Assembly (NCBI RefSeq): GCF_007625205.1
Contig: NZ_VMNI01000007.1
Location: 186,001-250,000, forward strand
Direction of reading: 5' to 3'
Length of the DNA stretch: 64,000 bases
Origin: Denitromonas ohlonensis
GTDB taxonomy: Bacteria; Pseudomonadota; Gammaproteobacteria; Burkholderiales; Rhodocyclaceae
Shown here one piece after another: positions 1-10,251 of this stretch; the first letter of the stretch is position 1; every line of letters begins with the position of its first letter. The position numbers and the translations under genes were made by a program. Below the pieces are notes generated by a model, which saw only the letters and a program-made list of their open reading frames with translations, ran no database searches and was not told the origin of the DNA.

Positions 1-1
1 A

Positions 2-58
2 CGGCTCAAACTCAAGGATGAGTTGTTTGGTCTGCTGCAACGCTTCAGCCCGGCCTGA
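2..58 (+). CDS. C-terminal end of an upstream gene (partial)
   Basis: An open frame enters from the left edge and stops with TGA at 56-58, giving the last 18 residues (ending LLQRFSPA). It is followed 20 bases later by an intrinsic terminator, which fits the end of a real gene. The fragment is too short to identify the family. Confidence 0.45.
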   Translation, partial: RLKLKDELFGLLQRFSPA

Positions 59-78
59 ACCGGTTCGCGACATGACGA

Positions 79-100
79 AAGCGCCTGCGGGCGCTTTTTT
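79..100 (+). terminator. Rho-independent terminator
   Basis: AAGCGCC and GGCGCTT pair around a short loop and run straight into six T residues. It lies just after the stop codon at 56-58, so it most likely ends the upstream transcript and insulates the MFS gene that follows. Confidence 0.75.
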
Positions 101-156
101 CATGTCTGCCGTGCATGCGTCGTTTGCGGTGGCGGGCTGTCGGTACAATGCCGGCC

Positions 157-1305
157 ATGCTTCCTTACTGGCGCCTGTCGGGCTACTACTTCTTCTATTT
201 CGCGTTCATTGGCGCTTTTTCGCCGTACTTCACGCTCTACCTGCAGTCGCTCAGCTTTTCGGCCACGGATATCGCCATTCTGATGTCGCTCATGCAGGTC
301 ATGCGGGTGGTGGCGCCCAATCTGTGGGGCTGGTTGGCTGATCGCCTCGGTGCGCGGATGCCCATCGTGCGCTTGTCGGCTTTTGCGTCGCTGGCGGGCT
401 TCGCGGTGTTCTTTCAGACCACCAGCTTCGAAGGCATCTTTGTCGGCATGGCGATCATGGCCTTCTTCTGGAGCGCGGCCTTGCCGCTGGTCGAGAGCCT
501 CACGTTCAGCCACCTCGCGGGGCAATCGGGGCGCTATGGCAACATCCGGCTGTGGGGCTCGGTCGGATTCATTGTCGCCGTGCTCGGCATCGGTCATGCC
601 TTGAGTTGGCTGCCCGTCGATAGTCAGTTGTGGATGACCGCCGCCCTGCTGGCGGGGATTGCGGCGTTTGCGCTATGCGTGCCCGAGGCGCCGCGGCCGC
701 CGCATCATCACGACACGCCCGGGCTGTCGGCGGTGCTTCGGCGGCGCGATGTGCGCGCCATGCTCGGGGGCGCGTTCTTTATGTCGGCGGCGCATGGCGC
801 CCTGTATATTTTCTACTCAATCCTGCTGGTTGATGCGGGCTACTCGAAAGCCTTTGTGGGCTGGATGTGGACGCTCGGCGTGGTGGCGGAAATCGGGGTC
901 TTCATGGTCATGCCGCAGCTGACCCGACGCTTTGGTCTGCGTCAGATTCTGCTCGTTGCGTTTGCCGCGGCGGTGCTGCGTTTTGCAATGATTGGCTGGG
1001 GTGTGGCTTCGCTGGTGGTGCTGGTACTTGCCCAGTTGCTCCATGGGGCAACGTTTGGTGCTTATCATGCGGCCTCGATTGCGGCGGTGAATCAGTGGTT
1101 CCCGGGGCGGCTACAGGCGCGTGGGCAAGCGATCTACGGCAGTTTGAGTTTTGGCGCGGGTGGGATGCTGGGCGGTTTGATCAGCGGTTACACTTGGGAC
1201 TGGATGGGCTCTGGCTGGACATTTACCCTCGGCTCCGTGTTTGGGCTGATGGGCTGGTTGTTGATCTGGCGGGGCTGGCGGAATGACTCGCATCAGGAGG
1301 TGTAA
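157..1305 (+). CDS. MFS transporter (HcaT/nucleoside-symporter-like, MFS_1-like)
   Basis: A 382-residue, very hydrophobic protein with about twelve membrane segments, of the size of major facilitator superfamily porters. The N-terminus (MLPYWRLSGYYFFYF) and the following FSPYFTLYLQ stretch resemble the phenylpropionate permease HcaT / LacY-like group; the loop WGWLADR is the family's cytoplasmic G-x-L-x-D-R type motif between helices 2 and 3. I chose the ATG at 157 because the family normally begins near this sequence; ATGs at 148 and 115 are also in frame. The substrate cannot be read from the sequence. The next gene starts one base after this stop, so the two are probably co-transcribed. 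Confidence 0.8.
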   Translation: MLPYWRLSGYYFFYFAFIGAFSPYFTLYLQSLSFSATDIAILMSLMQVMRVVAPNLWGWLADRLGARMPIVRLSAFASLAGFAVFFQTTSFEGIFVGMAIMAFFWSAALPLVESLTFSHLAGQSGRYGNIRLWGSVGFIVAVLGIGHALSWLPVDSQLWMTAALLAGIAAFALCVPEAPRPPHHHDTPGLSAVLRRRDVRAMLGGAFFMSAAHGALYIFYSILLVDAGYSKAFVGWMWTLGVVAEIGVFMVMPQLTRRFGLRQILLVAFAAAVLRFAMIGWGVASLVVLVLAQLLHGATFGAYHAASIAAVNQWFPGRLQARGQAIYGSLSFGAGGMLGGLISGYTWDWMGSGWTFTLGSVFGLMGWLLIWRGWRNDSHQEV

Positions 1306-1306
1306 C

Positions 1307-2125
1307 ATGCGTAAAACTTGGAGTCGCTGGTGTGGCATGGCATTGGCCGCGCTGGTGCTGGCGGGGTGTCAGACGATTCAGACAACGCAAGGCGGCGCGG
1401 TCGGTGTGGATCGCGGCCAGTCGATGCTGGTCTCGGCCTCGGAAGTGGAGCAAGCCTCGGCGCAGCAATATCAGCAGGTGATCGCCGCGGCGCAGAAGAA
1501 AGGTCAGCTCAATCGTGACCGACGCATGCTGACGCGGGTGCGTGGCATCGCCAACCGGCTGATTCCGCAGACATCCGCTTTCCGTGCCGACGCGCCGGGT
1601 TGGCGTTGGGAGGTCAACGTGATCGAGTCAAACGAGCTCAACGCCTGGTGTATGGCGGGCGGCAAGATTGCGTTCTATCGTGGTTTGATTGACCGCTTGA
1701 AACTGACTGACGACGAAATCGCGGCGGTGATGGGGCACGAAATTGCTCACGCACTGCGTGAGCACGCCCGCGAGCGCGTGTCGCAAGCCATGGTCACCAA
1801 TATTGGAGTATCGGTATTGAGCGCGGCAGTCGGGCTCGGGCAGCCGGGCGCGGAGTTGATGGGCACGGTCGCCAAGGTCAGCTTTGAGCTCCCCAACTCG
1901 CGCCTGCACGAGACCGAAGCCGACAGCATGGGGGTCGAGCTGGCCGCTCGCGCCGGCTACGATCCGCGCGCGGCGGTGGGGCTGTGGGACAAGATGGCGA
2001 GCCAGAGCAATGGTGCGCAGCCGGAATGGCTGTCCACCCACCCCTCGCATGCGACCCGCAAGGCCGAACTGGCACGCGATGCCGCGCGGGTGATGCCGAT
2101 CTACGAGGCCACCCGGCGCCGTTGA
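1307..2125 (+). CDS. M48-family metalloprotease lipoprotein (LoiP/BepA-like)
   Basis: A 272-residue protein with a lipoprotein signal (LVLAGC lipobox near residue 22) and the zinc-protease motif HEIAH with H144, E145 and H148; a downstream ETEAD segment supplies the third zinc ligand as in M48 peptidases. It is probably anchored in the outer membrane facing the periplasm, with a role in envelope protein quality control. The start at 1307 is set by an AGGAGG site at 1295-1300; upstream in-frame codons lie inside the MFS gene and would remove the signal-peptide position. No TPR tail is present, so it is closer to LoiP/YcaL than to full-length BepA. Confidence 0.88.
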   Translation: MRKTWSRWCGMALAALVLAGCQTIQTTQGGAVGVDRGQSMLVSASEVEQASAQQYQQVIAAAQKKGQLNRDRRMLTRVRGIANRLIPQTSAFRADAPGWRWEVNVIESNELNAWCMAGGKIAFYRGLIDRLKLTDDEIAAVMGHEIAHALREHARERVSQAMVTNIGVSVLSAAVGLGQPGAELMGTVAKVSFELPNSRLHETEADSMGVELAARAGYDPRAAVGLWDKMASQSNGAQPEWLSTHPSHATRKAELARDAARVMPIYEATRRR

Positions 2126-2214
2126 AAATGCGGATGGCGCACTGCAGCATATCGGCTATCCAGCAGGGAATAGCTGTGGTTTAATCAAACGTTCACGGTG
2201 TGTTGGAAGACAAG

Positions 2215-3627
2215 ATGCAACAAGCACAAACACTTTACGAAAAGTTGTGGTCCAGCCATGTGGTTCGCCAGGATGCGGACGGCACGGCGCTGATCTATAT
2301 CGATCGTCATCTGGTGCACGAAGTCACCAGTCCGCAGGCCTTCGAAGGGCTCAAGCTGGCCGGGCGCAAGCCGTGGCGGGTGAGTTCCATCGTGGCCACG
2401 GCCGATCACAACACGCCGACCGATCACTGGGAGGAGGGGATCAAGGATCCGATCTCTCGCCAGCAGGTCGAGACGCTGGACGCCAACATCCGCGAAGTCG
2501 GGTCGCTGGCCTATTTCCCGTTCAAGGATGAGCGTCAGGGCATCGTGCACGTGATCGGACCGGAAAACGGCGCCACGCTGCCGGGCATGACCGTAGTCTG
2601 CGGCGATTCGCACACTTCGACGCATGGCGCGTTCGCCTGTCTGGCGCATGGCATCGGCACCTCCGAGGTCGAGCATGTGCTGGCCACGCAGTGCCTGATG
2701 CAAAAGAAATCGAAGACGCTGCTGATTCAGGTCGATGGCGATCTGGCTCCGGGTGTGACCGCCAAGGACGTGGTGCTGGCCATCATCGGCCGTATCGGCA
2801 CGGCCGGCGGGACGGGCTACGCGATGGAATTCGGCGGCAGCGCGATTCGTGGGCTGTCGATGGAAGGTCGAATGACGATCTGCAACATGGCGATCGAAGC
2901 CGGCGCACGCGCGGGCCTGATTGCTGTGGACGAGACCACGATCGAGTACCTGAAAGGGCGTCCGTATGCGCCCGCGGGCGATGCGTTTGAGCAAGCGGCC
3001 ACCTACTGGCGCACGCTCACCTCTGACGCCGGCGCGGTGTACGACAAGGTCGTCGAGATGGACGCCGCGGCGATTCGCCCGCAGGTGACCTGGGGCACGT
3101 CCCCCGAAATGGTGTCCGACATCAGCGGTGTGGTGCCTGATCCGGCGGCCGAGAAGGACCCGGTCAAGCGCGAGGGCATGACCCGTGCGCTGGCCTACAT
3201 GGGCCTGGAAGCCGGCACGCCGATCAAGCGCATTCCGGTCGATCGTGTGTTCATTGGCTCGTGTACCAACTCGCGGATTGAAGATCTGCGTGCAGCGGCC
3301 GCGGTGGCCAAGGGGCGCCAGAAGGCCGATTCGGTCAAGCAGGTGCTGGTGGTGCCGGGTTCCGGACTGGTCAAGCGCCAGGCGGAGTCGGAAGGGCTGG
3401 ACAAGGTCTTTGTTGCGGCCGGTTTTGAGTGGCGTGAGCCGGGCTGTTCGATGTGCCTGGCCATGAACGCCGATCGTCTCGAGTCGGGCGAGCGTTGCGC
3501 GTCGACCTCGAACCGCAACTTTGAAGGGCGCCAGGGCGCCGGTGGCCGGACCCATCTGGTGAGTCCGGCGCTGGCGGCTGCGGCGGCGATTGCCGGTCAC
3601 TTTGCCGATGTGGCCGAGTTGAACTGA
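2215..3627 (+). CDS. leuC: 3-isopropylmalate dehydratase large subunit
   Basis: This 470-residue aconitase-family subunit isomerises 2-isopropylmalate to 3-isopropylmalate in leucine synthesis together with LeuD. Typical landmarks are [21 protein letters not shown], and the 4Fe-4S cysteines in GSCTNSR and [12 protein letters not shown] place the start at ATG 2215, behind GGAAGA, giving the usual betaproteobacterial beginning (Q-TLYEKLW); a GTG at 2200 would add five residues. LeuD follows after a small lipoprotein gene. No T-box or leader peptide was seen in the short region upstream. Confidence 0.96.
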   Translation: MQQAQTLYEKLWSSHVVRQDADGTALIYIDRHLVHEVTSPQAFEGLKLAGRKPWRVSSIVATADHNTPTDHWEEGIKDPISRQQVETLDANIREVGSLAYFPFKDERQGIVHVIGPENGATLPGMTVVCGDSHTSTHGAFACLAHGIGTSEVEHVLATQCLMQKKSKTLLIQVDGDLAPGVTAKDVVLAIIGRIGTAGGTGYAMEFGGSAIRGLSMEGRMTICNMAIEAGARAGLIAVDETTIEYLKGRPYAPAGDAFEQAATYWRTLTSDAGAVYDKVVEMDAAAIRPQVTWGTSPEMVSDISGVVPDPAAEKDPVKREGMTRALAYMGLEAGTPIKRIPVDRVFIGSCTNSRIEDLRAAAAVAKGRQKADSVKQVLVVPGSGLVKRQAESEGLDKVFVAAGFEWREPGCSMCLAMNADRLESGERCASTSNRNFEGRQGAGGRTHLVSPALAAAAAIAGHFADVAELN

Positions 3628-3637
3628 GGAGCGTGAG

Positions 3638-3769
3638 ATGAAACGACTGATCGCTTTGATCGTGGCCACGATGGCCTTGGTGAGCCTGTCGGCATGCAAT
3701 ACGGTGCGCGGCGTGGGTCAGGATATTGAAAAGGGTGGCGAAGCCATCCAGAAGGCGGCGAAAAAGTAA
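3638..3769 (+). CDS. Entericidin A/B-like small lipoprotein
   Basis: A 43-residue protein with a signal peptide and a lipobox (LSAC, cysteine 20), followed by a short hydrophilic tail with the entericidin pattern [25 protein letters not shown] site precedes the ATG. It sits between leuC and leuD: 10 bases after leuC, and its TAA overlaps the leuD ATG by one base (TAATG). It is therefore translated as part of the leu operon. E. coli entericidins are membrane lipoproteins linked to stationary-phase and envelope stress, but the role here is unknown. Easily missed by gene callers because of its size. Confidence 0.85.
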   Translation: MKRLIALIVATMALVSLSACNTVRGVGQDIEKGGEAIQKAAKK

Positions 3770-4407
3770 TGCGAGCTTTTACAACTCTCGATGGATTGGT
3801 CGCGCCACTCGACCGTGCGAATGTCGATACCGACGCGATCATCCCGAAGCAATTCCTGAAGTCGATTCAGCGCAGTGGCTTCGGCCCTAACCTGTTCGAC
3901 GAATGGCGCTATCTGGACCACGGCGAGCCGGGCATGGACAACAGCACCCGCAAGCTGAATACGAACTTCGTGCTCAATCAGTCGCGGTACACCGGCGCGC
4001 AGATTCTGCTGACTCGTGACAACTTCGGCTGCGGCAGTTCGCGTGAGCACGCGCCGTGGGCGCTTGACGACTACGGGTTCCGCGCGCTGATCGGCACCAG
4101 CTATGCCGACATCTTCTTCAACAACTGCTTCAAGAACGGCGTACTGCCGATTTGTCTGCCAGCAGATGTTGTTGATCGCCTGTTTGCCACTTGCCTGGCG
4201 AACGAGGGCTATCGCCTGAAGATCGATCTGGCCGCGCAGCAAGTGATCGAATCCGACGGAACCGCTCACCATTTTGATGTGGACGCCTTTCGCAAGGAAT
4301 GCCTGCTCAATGGCTGGGACGAGATCGGGCTGACGCTGCGCCATGCTGACGAGATCCGCGCATTCGAGGCGAGCCGCAAGGCCGAGCATCCTTACTACTT
4401 CCGCTAA
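3769..4407 (+). CDS. leuD: 3-isopropylmalate dehydratase small subunit
   Basis: A 212-residue swivel-domain subunit that completes the isopropylmalate isomerase with LeuC. Recognisable features are the N-terminal [12 protein letters not shown] segment and the [15 protein letters not shown] substrate-binding loop. The start overlaps the stop of the preceding small lipoprotein gene by one base, which suggests translational coupling. Length is normal for bacterial LeuD (about 200-215). Confidence 0.96.
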   Translation: MRAFTTLDGLVAPLDRANVDTDAIIPKQFLKSIQRSGFGPNLFDEWRYLDHGEPGMDNSTRKLNTNFVLNQSRYTGAQILLTRDNFGCGSSREHAPWALDDYGFRALIGTSYADIFFNNCFKNGVLPICLPADVVDRLFATCLANEGYRLKIDLAAQQVIESDGTAHHFDVDAFRKECLLNGWDEIGLTLRHADEIRAFEASRKAEHPYYFR

Positions 4408-4458
4408 TCGCGAACCCATTTGCTGTCGGCGTGCGTGGCGCGCCGGCCGGAGAATTGA

Positions 4459-5520
4459 ATGAAAATCTGTGTGCTGCCCGGCGACGGAATCGGTCCCGAG
4501 ATCATGGCCCAGGCGCTGCGCGTGCTGGACGCATTGCGCGCTGACGGTTTGCCGTTTGAAACCGAAACCGCACATCTGGGCGGTTGCGCCGTCGATGCGA
4601 CCGGCGTGCCGCTGCCCGAGGAAACGCTCAAGTTGGCCAAGGCGGCTGATGCGGTGCTGCTCGGTGCCGTGGGCGGCCCGCAGTGGGATGCGCTGCCGCG
4701 CGAACAGCGTCCAGAACGCGGGCTGCTGGGCATCCGCAAGGAACTGAATCTGTTTGCCAACCTGCGACCGGCGATTCTGTATCCCGAACTGGCCAACGCC
4801 TCTTCGCTCAAGCCCGAGCTGGTGGCCGGGCTGGACATCATGATCGTGCGCGAACTGACCGGCGACATCTACTTCGGTCAGCCGCGCGGCATCGAGGTGC
4901 GCAATGGCGAGCGCGTGGGCTACAACACGATGATCTACAGCGAATCCGAGATTCGCCGCATCGGCAAGGTGGCCTATGAGATTGCCCGCAAGCGCGGCGG
5001 CAAGCTGTGCTCGGTGGACAAAATGAACGTCCTCGAATGCACCCAGCTGTGGCGCGACGTCATGATCGAGATGGCGCCGGATTACCCCGATGTAACCCTG
5101 AGCCACATGCTGGTCGACAACGCCGCGATGCAACTGGTGAAGAACCCGAAGCAGTTCGACGTGGTGGTCACCGGCAATATCTTTGGCGACATCCTGTCGG
5201 ACGAAGCGGCGATGCTGACCGGCTCGATCGGCATGCTGCCGTCGGCCTCGCTCGACGAGAACAACAAGGGCATGTACGAGCCTTGTCACGGTTCGGCGCC
5301 CGATATCGCCGGCAAAGGCCTGGCCAACCCCTTGGCAACGATCCTGTCGGTTGCGATGATGCTGCGTTACACCTTTAATCAGGAAGCGGCCGCGCAGCGT
5401 ATCGAGACGGCGGTCAAGTCGGTGTTGGCGCAGGGCTATCGCACCGGCGATATTTACGAGGCCGGCACGCGCAAGGTGGGCACGATTGAAATGGGCGACG
5501 CGGTGATCGCGGCGCTCTGA
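4459..5520 (+). CDS. leuB: 3-isopropylmalate dehydrogenase
   Basis: A 353-residue NAD-dependent beta-decarboxylating dehydrogenase that oxidises 3-isopropylmalate to 2-oxoisocaproate. It carries the start [14 protein letters not shown], the arginine-rich substrate segment ([13 protein letters not shown]) and the metal/NAD region [10 protein letters not shown]...[21 protein letters not shown] precedes the ATG. It follows leuD by 51 bases, completing leuCDB; leuA is not in this window. Confidence 0.96.
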   Translation: MKICVLPGDGIGPEIMAQALRVLDALRADGLPFETETAHLGGCAVDATGVPLPEETLKLAKAADAVLLGAVGGPQWDALPREQRPERGLLGIRKELNLFANLRPAILYPELANASSLKPELVAGLDIMIVRELTGDIYFGQPRGIEVRNGERVGYNTMIYSESEIRRIGKVAYEIARKRGGKLCSVDKMNVLECTQLWRDVMIEMAPDYPDVTLSHMLVDNAAMQLVKNPKQFDVVVTGNIFGDILSDEAAMLTGSIGMLPSASLDENNKGMYEPCHGSAPDIAGKGLANPLATILSVAMMLRYTFNQEAAAQRIETAVKSVLAQGYRTGDIYEAGTRKVGTIEMGDAVIAAL

Positions 5521-5552
5521 TCCGGAAATCTTTGAAACCAGGAATCAAGACG

Positions 5553-6671
5553 ATGGCAACGATGCGAGTAGGTCTGGTGGGGTGGCGCGGCATGGTCGGC
5601 TCCGTGCTGATGCAGCGCATGCGCGAAGAAAACGATTTTGCGCTGATCGACCCGGTGTTTTTCAGCACCTCCAACGCCGGTGGTGCTGCGCCTGACGTGG
5701 GCAAAGATGCGCCCCCGTTGCAGGACGCAAACAGTATTGACGCGCTCAAGGCCATGGATGTGATCCTGACCTGCCAGGGCGGTGATTACACCAATGAGGT
5801 CTTCCCCAAACTGCGTGCGGCGGGCTGGAAGGGCTACTGGATTGACGCGGCTTCGGCGCTGCGCATGAAGGATGAGGCAATCATCGTTCTCGATCCGGTC
5901 AACATGGATGTCATCCGCAACGGTCTGCACCGCGGCGTGAAGGATTACATCGGCGGCAACTGCACGGTCAGCCTGATGCTGATGGCGCTGGGCGGCCTGT
6001 TTCAGAACGATCTGATCGAGTGGGCCACGTCCATGACCTATCAGGCCGCGTCGGGTGGCGGTGCGCAGCACATGCGCGAACTGCTCAACCAGATGGGCTA
6101 TTTGAACGCTGCCGCCGGTGATGCGCTCAAGGATCCGGCAGGTGCCATTCTTGATATCGACCGCAATGTCGCGGCTGCGCTGCGCAACAGCGACTGCCCG
6201 ACGGCGCAGTTTGGCGTGCCGCTGGCTGGATCGCTGATTCCCTGGATCGACAAGGATCTGGGTAACGGTCAGAGCAAGGAAGAGTGGAAGGGCCAGGCCG
6301 AAACCAACAAGATTCTTGGTCGCAGCGGCAGCCCGATCGTGATCGATGGACTGTGCGTTCGCATGGGCGCCATGCGCTGTCATTCGCAAGCTTTAACAAT
6401 CAAGCTAAAGAAAGACGTCCCGCTTGACGAAGTAAACGACATGCTGGCCAAGGCAAACGGTTCGGTCAAAGTGGTGCCCAACGAGCGCGAGCTCTCGATG
6501 CGGGATCTCACGCCGGCCGCCGTCACGGGAACATTGACGGTTCCGGTGGGGCGTCTGCGCAAGATGGGCATGGGCGGGGAGTATCTTTCCGCCTTTACCG
6601 TCGGCGACCAACTGCTGTGGGGTGCTGCCGAGCCCTTGCGTCGTATGTTGCGCATCTTGCTCGAGCAGTAA
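5553..6671 (+). CDS. asd: Aspartate-semialdehyde dehydrogenase
   Basis: A 372-residue enzyme making aspartate semialdehyde for lysine, threonine, methionine and diaminopimelate synthesis. It has the N-terminal NADP loop [11 protein letters not shown], the catalytic cysteine C137 in GGNCTVSLM and the [12 protein letters not shown] segment of the gram-negative Asd type. I start at ATG 5553 behind AGGA (5540-5543); a TTG at 5532 is unlikely. It lies 32 bases after leuB. The dapB gene of the same pathway is at 46359. Confidence 0.95.
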   Translation: MATMRVGLVGWRGMVGSVLMQRMREENDFALIDPVFFSTSNAGGAAPDVGKDAPPLQDANSIDALKAMDVILTCQGGDYTNEVFPKLRAAGWKGYWIDAASALRMKDEAIIVLDPVNMDVIRNGLHRGVKDYIGGNCTVSLMLMALGGLFQNDLIEWATSMTYQAASGGGAQHMRELLNQMGYLNAAAGDALKDPAGAILDIDRNVAAALRNSDCPTAQFGVPLAGSLIPWIDKDLGNGQSKEEWKGQAETNKILGRSGSPIVIDGLCVRMGAMRCHSQALTIKLKKDVPLDEVNDMLAKANGSVKVVPNERELSMRDLTPAAVTGTLTVPVGRLRKMGMGGEYLSAFTVGDQLLWGAAEPLRRMLRILLEQ

Positions 6672-6772
6672 TTTGCGATGGCCCGGTGCTCAGGTGCCGG
6701 GTCATGTCATGACCGTCGAATGCGGAATATGACGCTTGTAAGACCGCGATTGTCATTGGCTGGCAGACCGGA

Positions 6773-6789
6773 GAAGGAAATTTTCCTTC
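6773..6789. repeat. Short perfect palindrome upstream of fimV
   Basis: GAAGGAAA and TTTCCTTC are inverted around one T. It lies in the 225-base gap between asd and fimV, about 45 bases before the predicted fimV -35 element. It could be an operator or a small hairpin; nothing else supports a function. Confidence 0.4.
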
Positions 6790-6831
6790 CGTTTTAAGGT
6801 TTTGCGGATAATACTTAATGTGGATACTTGC

Positions 6832-6860
6832 TTGATACACCCTATCCATAATGATATGTT
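6832..6860 (+). promoter_or_regulatory. Putative sigma-70 promoter of fimV operon
   Basis: TTGATA at 6832-6837 and TATGTT at 6855-6860 are separated by 17 bases, ending 36 bases before the chosen fimV start. The surrounding DNA is clearly more AT-rich than the coding sequence. An alternative -10 (CATAAT) lies inside the spacer. Predicted by eye only. Confidence 0.45.
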
Positions 6861-6896
6861 CGCAATCCTGTATTGCTCCAGCGCGAGGATGCGGTT

Positions 6897-9800
6897 TTGA
6901 ATACCTTCCAGAAGACCTCTCTCAGGGCCACCGTTATTGCGGCCACGATCGCGGCGATGCCGTTCAGTGCTCAGGCCGCCGGTCTGGGCCGCATTTCCGT
7001 ACTCAGTGCGCTCGGGCAGCCACTCAGGGCAGAGATCGAACTGAATGCGACCGCCGACGAAGTCAAGTCAATGACGGCTGCCGTCGCCGCGCCAGACGCG
7101 TTCAAGGCAGCCAAGCTCAGTTACGCGCCGGCACTGACCAGCGTGCGAATGGCCGTTGAGCAGCGCGGAGGTAAATCCTACGTTCGCCTGAGCAGCGTCA
7201 AACCCGTCAATGATCCGTTTGTCAGTTTGCTCGTTGAGCTCAACTGGCAGTCGGGGCGGCTCTTGCGCGAATACACCTTCCTGCTCGATCCGCCGTCCAT
7301 GCCGGCGCCCAAAGCGTCTGCCGGTGTGGCCGCAGCGCCGATCGTCAAGCCGCAGGCAGCAAGCGCGCGTCCCATCGGCGGACAAACCGGCGGGACTTAC
7401 AACGTTCGCCGTGGCGACACCCTGGGCAAGATCGCCGAACAGCATCTGCCGCAAGGCGTTGCGGTCGACCAGATGCTGGTGGCGCTCTACCGCGCGAACC
7501 CCGATGCCTTTGTTGGCAACAACGTGAACCGGCTGCGCTCGGGCGTGATTCTTAACGTGCCCGATGCCGCCGAGGTCAGCGCAATTCCGCGCGCCGAAGC
7601 GCGCCGCGAAGTTGTTGCTCATGCAGCCGACTTCGCCGACTACCGTCGCCGCGTTGCGGCGCGCGTTGCGCAGACCGCACCCGAGCCAGAAACTGCGCCG
7701 TCGGGTCAGACCAGCAGCGGCAAGATTACCGCCAAGGTGGAAGAGCCCACCTTGCCAAGCGCCGCGAGCAAGGATCAGGTCAAGGTTTCCAAAACAGTCG
7801 ACGACGCCACACCTGCGGTCGCCGACAATGGCACGGCAATGGCCGCCGCCACCGAGCGTTTGAAGTCACTCGAAGAAGATCTGGTCGCACGCGACAAGGC
7901 CCTGCGCGAGGCCACGGATCGTCTGGCTGCGCTTGAAGCCAATATCGCTGAGTTGCAAAAACTCATCGCGCTGAAGAACGAGAATCTCGCCGCACTTCAG
8001 ACGCAAGCGAGCACGCCTGCACCGGCACCCACCGCGGCGGCGCCGGCACCTGAACCTGTAGCGCCCGCGCCTGAGGCGTCCGCGCCCATGGCAGCGCCAA
8101 AAACCGAGACGCCGCCTGCCAGCGCTGCTGAGCAGGACGCGATCGACAAAGAACTCAAGGCGCTGGTGGCGCCCGAGCCTGCAGCCGAACCGGCCGTGGC
8201 GCCGGCGCCGCCCGTTGAGGCACCAGCCCCCGTCGCAGCGGAGCCGGCGCCGACGCCAGCTCCCGCTCCTGCACCGACGGCGCCGCCACCGGCGGAGCCC
8301 AGCTTCCTCGATTCATTGATCGCCAATCCGACTACCCTATACGGTGGCGGCGGCATTCTCGCCTTGTTGCTCGGCTACGGCCTGCTTCGCAGCCGCAAGA
8401 ATCGCGCCGCATCGCCCGAGGCAACCGCGATGGCATCGGTTTTCCCGCCTGACCAGAATTCGGTGTTCGGTGAAACGGGTGGCCAGAGTGTCGATACCGG
8501 TAGCAGTAGTCTGATTCAGACCGATTTCAGTCAATCCGGCTTGTCGGCCATTGATGCCGACGAGGGGGTTGATCCGGTGGCCGAGGCCGATGTCTATATG
8601 GCCTACGGCCGCGACGCGCAGGCTGAAGAGATTCTTCTGGATGCGCTCAAGGGCGATCCGAACCGTTCGGCGGTTCATGTCAAGCTGCTCGAAATCTACG
8701 GCCAGCGCAAGAACATGAAGCAGTTTGAAACCACGGCGACCGAGTTGTATTCGGTGACCGGTGGCAATGGCCCGGACTGGGCGAAAGCGGCCGAAATGGG
8801 CCGCAAGCTCGACCCGGAGAACCCGCTGTTCCTGCGCGGACCGCAGAGCGAAATCGATCTGCCGCTTGACGAAGCGCTTCCGGACGCGGCTGGCTTCAAG
8901 GCGGATGACGACACGACGGATGACAAGGCAGCATTTTCTGCGCCAGTCGCCGAGGCAGCCGTGGAAGCGGCGCCTTCGGATATCGATGCGGCCATTGACG
9001 GTGACGAGTCAGCCGAGATGCCGCTCGACTTCTCCTCGTCCGTGCCGAATCCCGATGCGCCTTCTCCGTCACAGCTGAAAGATACTTGGGCAATCCCCGG
9101 CGACCTGAACCAATACACCGACTCCGATCTTGAAGCAGCGGCGGTGGCTCAGATCGAAGAGGAGGCGGCGTCTGATGCCGCTGAGGCGCCAGACGCGCTT
9201 GATTCGGGCGATCTTGACTTCAACCTGGATCTCGATGAGGCCGAAGCGCTACCCACGGCGGACGCAGCCTCCATGGAAGCCACCGAAGTGGCGGGCCGAC
9301 GTCTGGACGAGAGTTTCACCACGACCGATACAGGGCTTGAGTTCAACCTCGATCTGGCAGATGGCGACGAGGTTGCAGACGCATCGCTGGATGTGACGCG
9401 TGTCGATGGCGTCGAGCCAACTGCGGATGCCGATGTCGGCCAAGCCAGCGATCTGGATTTCGATGCCGAGATCACCCTGCCGGAAGTGGATGCAGACGCC
9501 GAGCCTGACGTCGATGCCGGTGTGAAGGTCGCGCCTGAGGCCGAGACCGCGGCAGAACCGGAAGCAGAAGCCGAGGCGGATCTGGACCTGGATCTGCCAA
9601 AAGAAGATGAGACCAAGGCGTCTGCAGACGCCGCGGGTGTGTCGGTAGTTGATCTCGAGAAAACAAATTTCGATGGCAGTTTGCTGGATTTCGATTTTGA
9701 TCTTGATGAAGGCCAACCTGGCGCGGGCGACGATGAACGGATGATGGCAACATCTCTCGACTTGTCGGATATCAGCCTGGACCTGGAAGGTGCCGACGAT

Positions 9801-10223
9801 GAGGTCAAGCCGGCTGACGCCGGGCCAGAAAATGCAGCCGCTGAACCGCCGGCCGAAGTTGCTGATGATGCAGTCGGCGACAAACTCGATATCGATGTTG
9901 GCGACGAGTTGGACGATGAAGCGCCGGTATTTGACGAACCTGCCCCCGCGGCTGCCGAAGCCGATGAGCAGGCTCAGGAAGACGACATGATGGCATCGCT
10001 GTCCAAGAGCGTTGTAACCTCGCTCACCGATAGCCGCAGCATGCCGGACCTTCCCGATGACGAGGATCTGAATCAGGAAGTCGACACCAAGCTCGAACTG
10101 GCGCGGGCCTATGAAGAAATGGGTGACGCTGAAGGCGCCCGGGAACTGCTTGACGAGGTCATTCGCGATGGCAATGACGCTCAACAGGAGCAGGCGCGTG
10201 CGGTGTTTGCACGATTGGGGTAA
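6897..10223 (+). CDS. fimV: FimV-family polar hub / pilus assembly protein
   Basis: About 1108 residues. Order of parts: signal peptide (cleavage after AQA near 27); FimV N-terminal domain (about 28-125, GLGRISVLSALGQPLRAEIEL); LysM-like domain (about 165-225, NVRRGDTLGKIAEQHL); coiled coil near 315-365; Pro/Ala-rich linker; one membrane segment near 481-500; a long, very acidic cytoplasmic region rich in DLDFNLDLDE-type runs; and the conserved C-terminal TPR-like FimV domain (about 1058-1108, LELARAYEEMGDAEGARELLDEV). The family organises the pole and supports type IV pili. I chose TTG 6897 (GAGG eight bases upstream); a TTG at 6873 is possible. Gene order asd-fimV-truA is typical of betaproteobacteria. 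Confidence 0.92.
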   Translation: MNTFQKTSLRATVIAATIAAMPFSAQAAGLGRISVLSALGQPLRAEIELNATADEVKSMTAAVAAPDAFKAAKLSYAPALTSVRMAVEQRGGKSYVRLSSVKPVNDPFVSLLVELNWQSGRLLREYTFLLDPPSMPAPKASAGVAAAPIVKPQAASARPIGGQTGGTYNVRRGDTLGKIAEQHLPQGVAVDQMLVALYRANPDAFVGNNVNRLRSGVILNVPDAAEVSAIPRAEARREVVAHAADFADYRRRVAARVAQTAPEPETAPSGQTSSGKITAKVEEPTLPSAASKDQVKVSKTVDDATPAVADNGTAMAAATERLKSLEEDLVARDKALREATDRLAALEANIAELQKLIALKNENLAALQTQASTPAPAPTAAAPAPEPVAPAPEASAPMAAPKTETPPASAAEQDAIDKELKALVAPEPAAEPAVAPAPPVEAPAPVAAEPAPTPAPAPAPTAPPPAEPSFLDSLIANPTTLYGGGGILALLLGYGLLRSRKNRAASPEATAMASVFPPDQNSVFGETGGQSVDTGSSSLIQTDFSQSGLSAIDADEGVDPVAEADVYMAYGRDAQAEEILLDALKGDPNRSAVHVKLLEIYGQRKNMKQFETTATELYSVTGGNGPDWAKAAEMGRKLDPENPLFLRGPQSEIDLPLDEALPDAAGFKADDDTTDDKAAFSAPVAEAAVEAAPSDIDAAIDGDESAEMPLDFSSSVPNPDAPSPSQLKDTWAIPGDLNQYTDSDLEAAAVAQIEEEAASDAAEAPDALDSGDLDFNLDLDEAEALPTADAASMEATEVAGRRLDESFTTTDTGLEFNLDLADGDEVADASLDVTRVDGVEPTADADVGQASDLDFDAEITLPEVDADAEPDVDAGVKVAPEAETAAEPEAEAEADLDLDLPKEDETKASADAAGVSVVDLEKTNFDGSLLDFDFDLDEGQPGAGDDERMMATSLDLSDISLDLEGADDEVKPADAGPENAAAEPPAEVADDAVGDKLDIDVGDELDDEAPVFDEPAPAAAEADEQAQEDDMMASLSKSVVTSLTDSRSMPDLPDDEDLNQEVDTKLELARAYEEMGDAEGARELLDEVIRDGNDAQQEQARAVFARLG

Positions 10224-10251
10224 GCCTGCATGACACGTGCTGGCTGACGTG

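Noticed and set aside
2185-5289. Two ~500-codon frames opposite leuC and leuD-leuB
   Set aside because: Compositional shadows of the leucine genes, with Arg/His-rich low-information translations.
6851-6900. Tiny ATG frame (MRF-stop) at 6889 as a leader peptide of fimV
   Set aside because: Three codons only and overlapping the fimV ribosome-binding region; no supporting structure.
8000-8320. Pro/Ala-rich fimV segment considered a mobile repeat
   Set aside because: Irregular low-complexity linker inside fimV with no exact DNA repeat unit.
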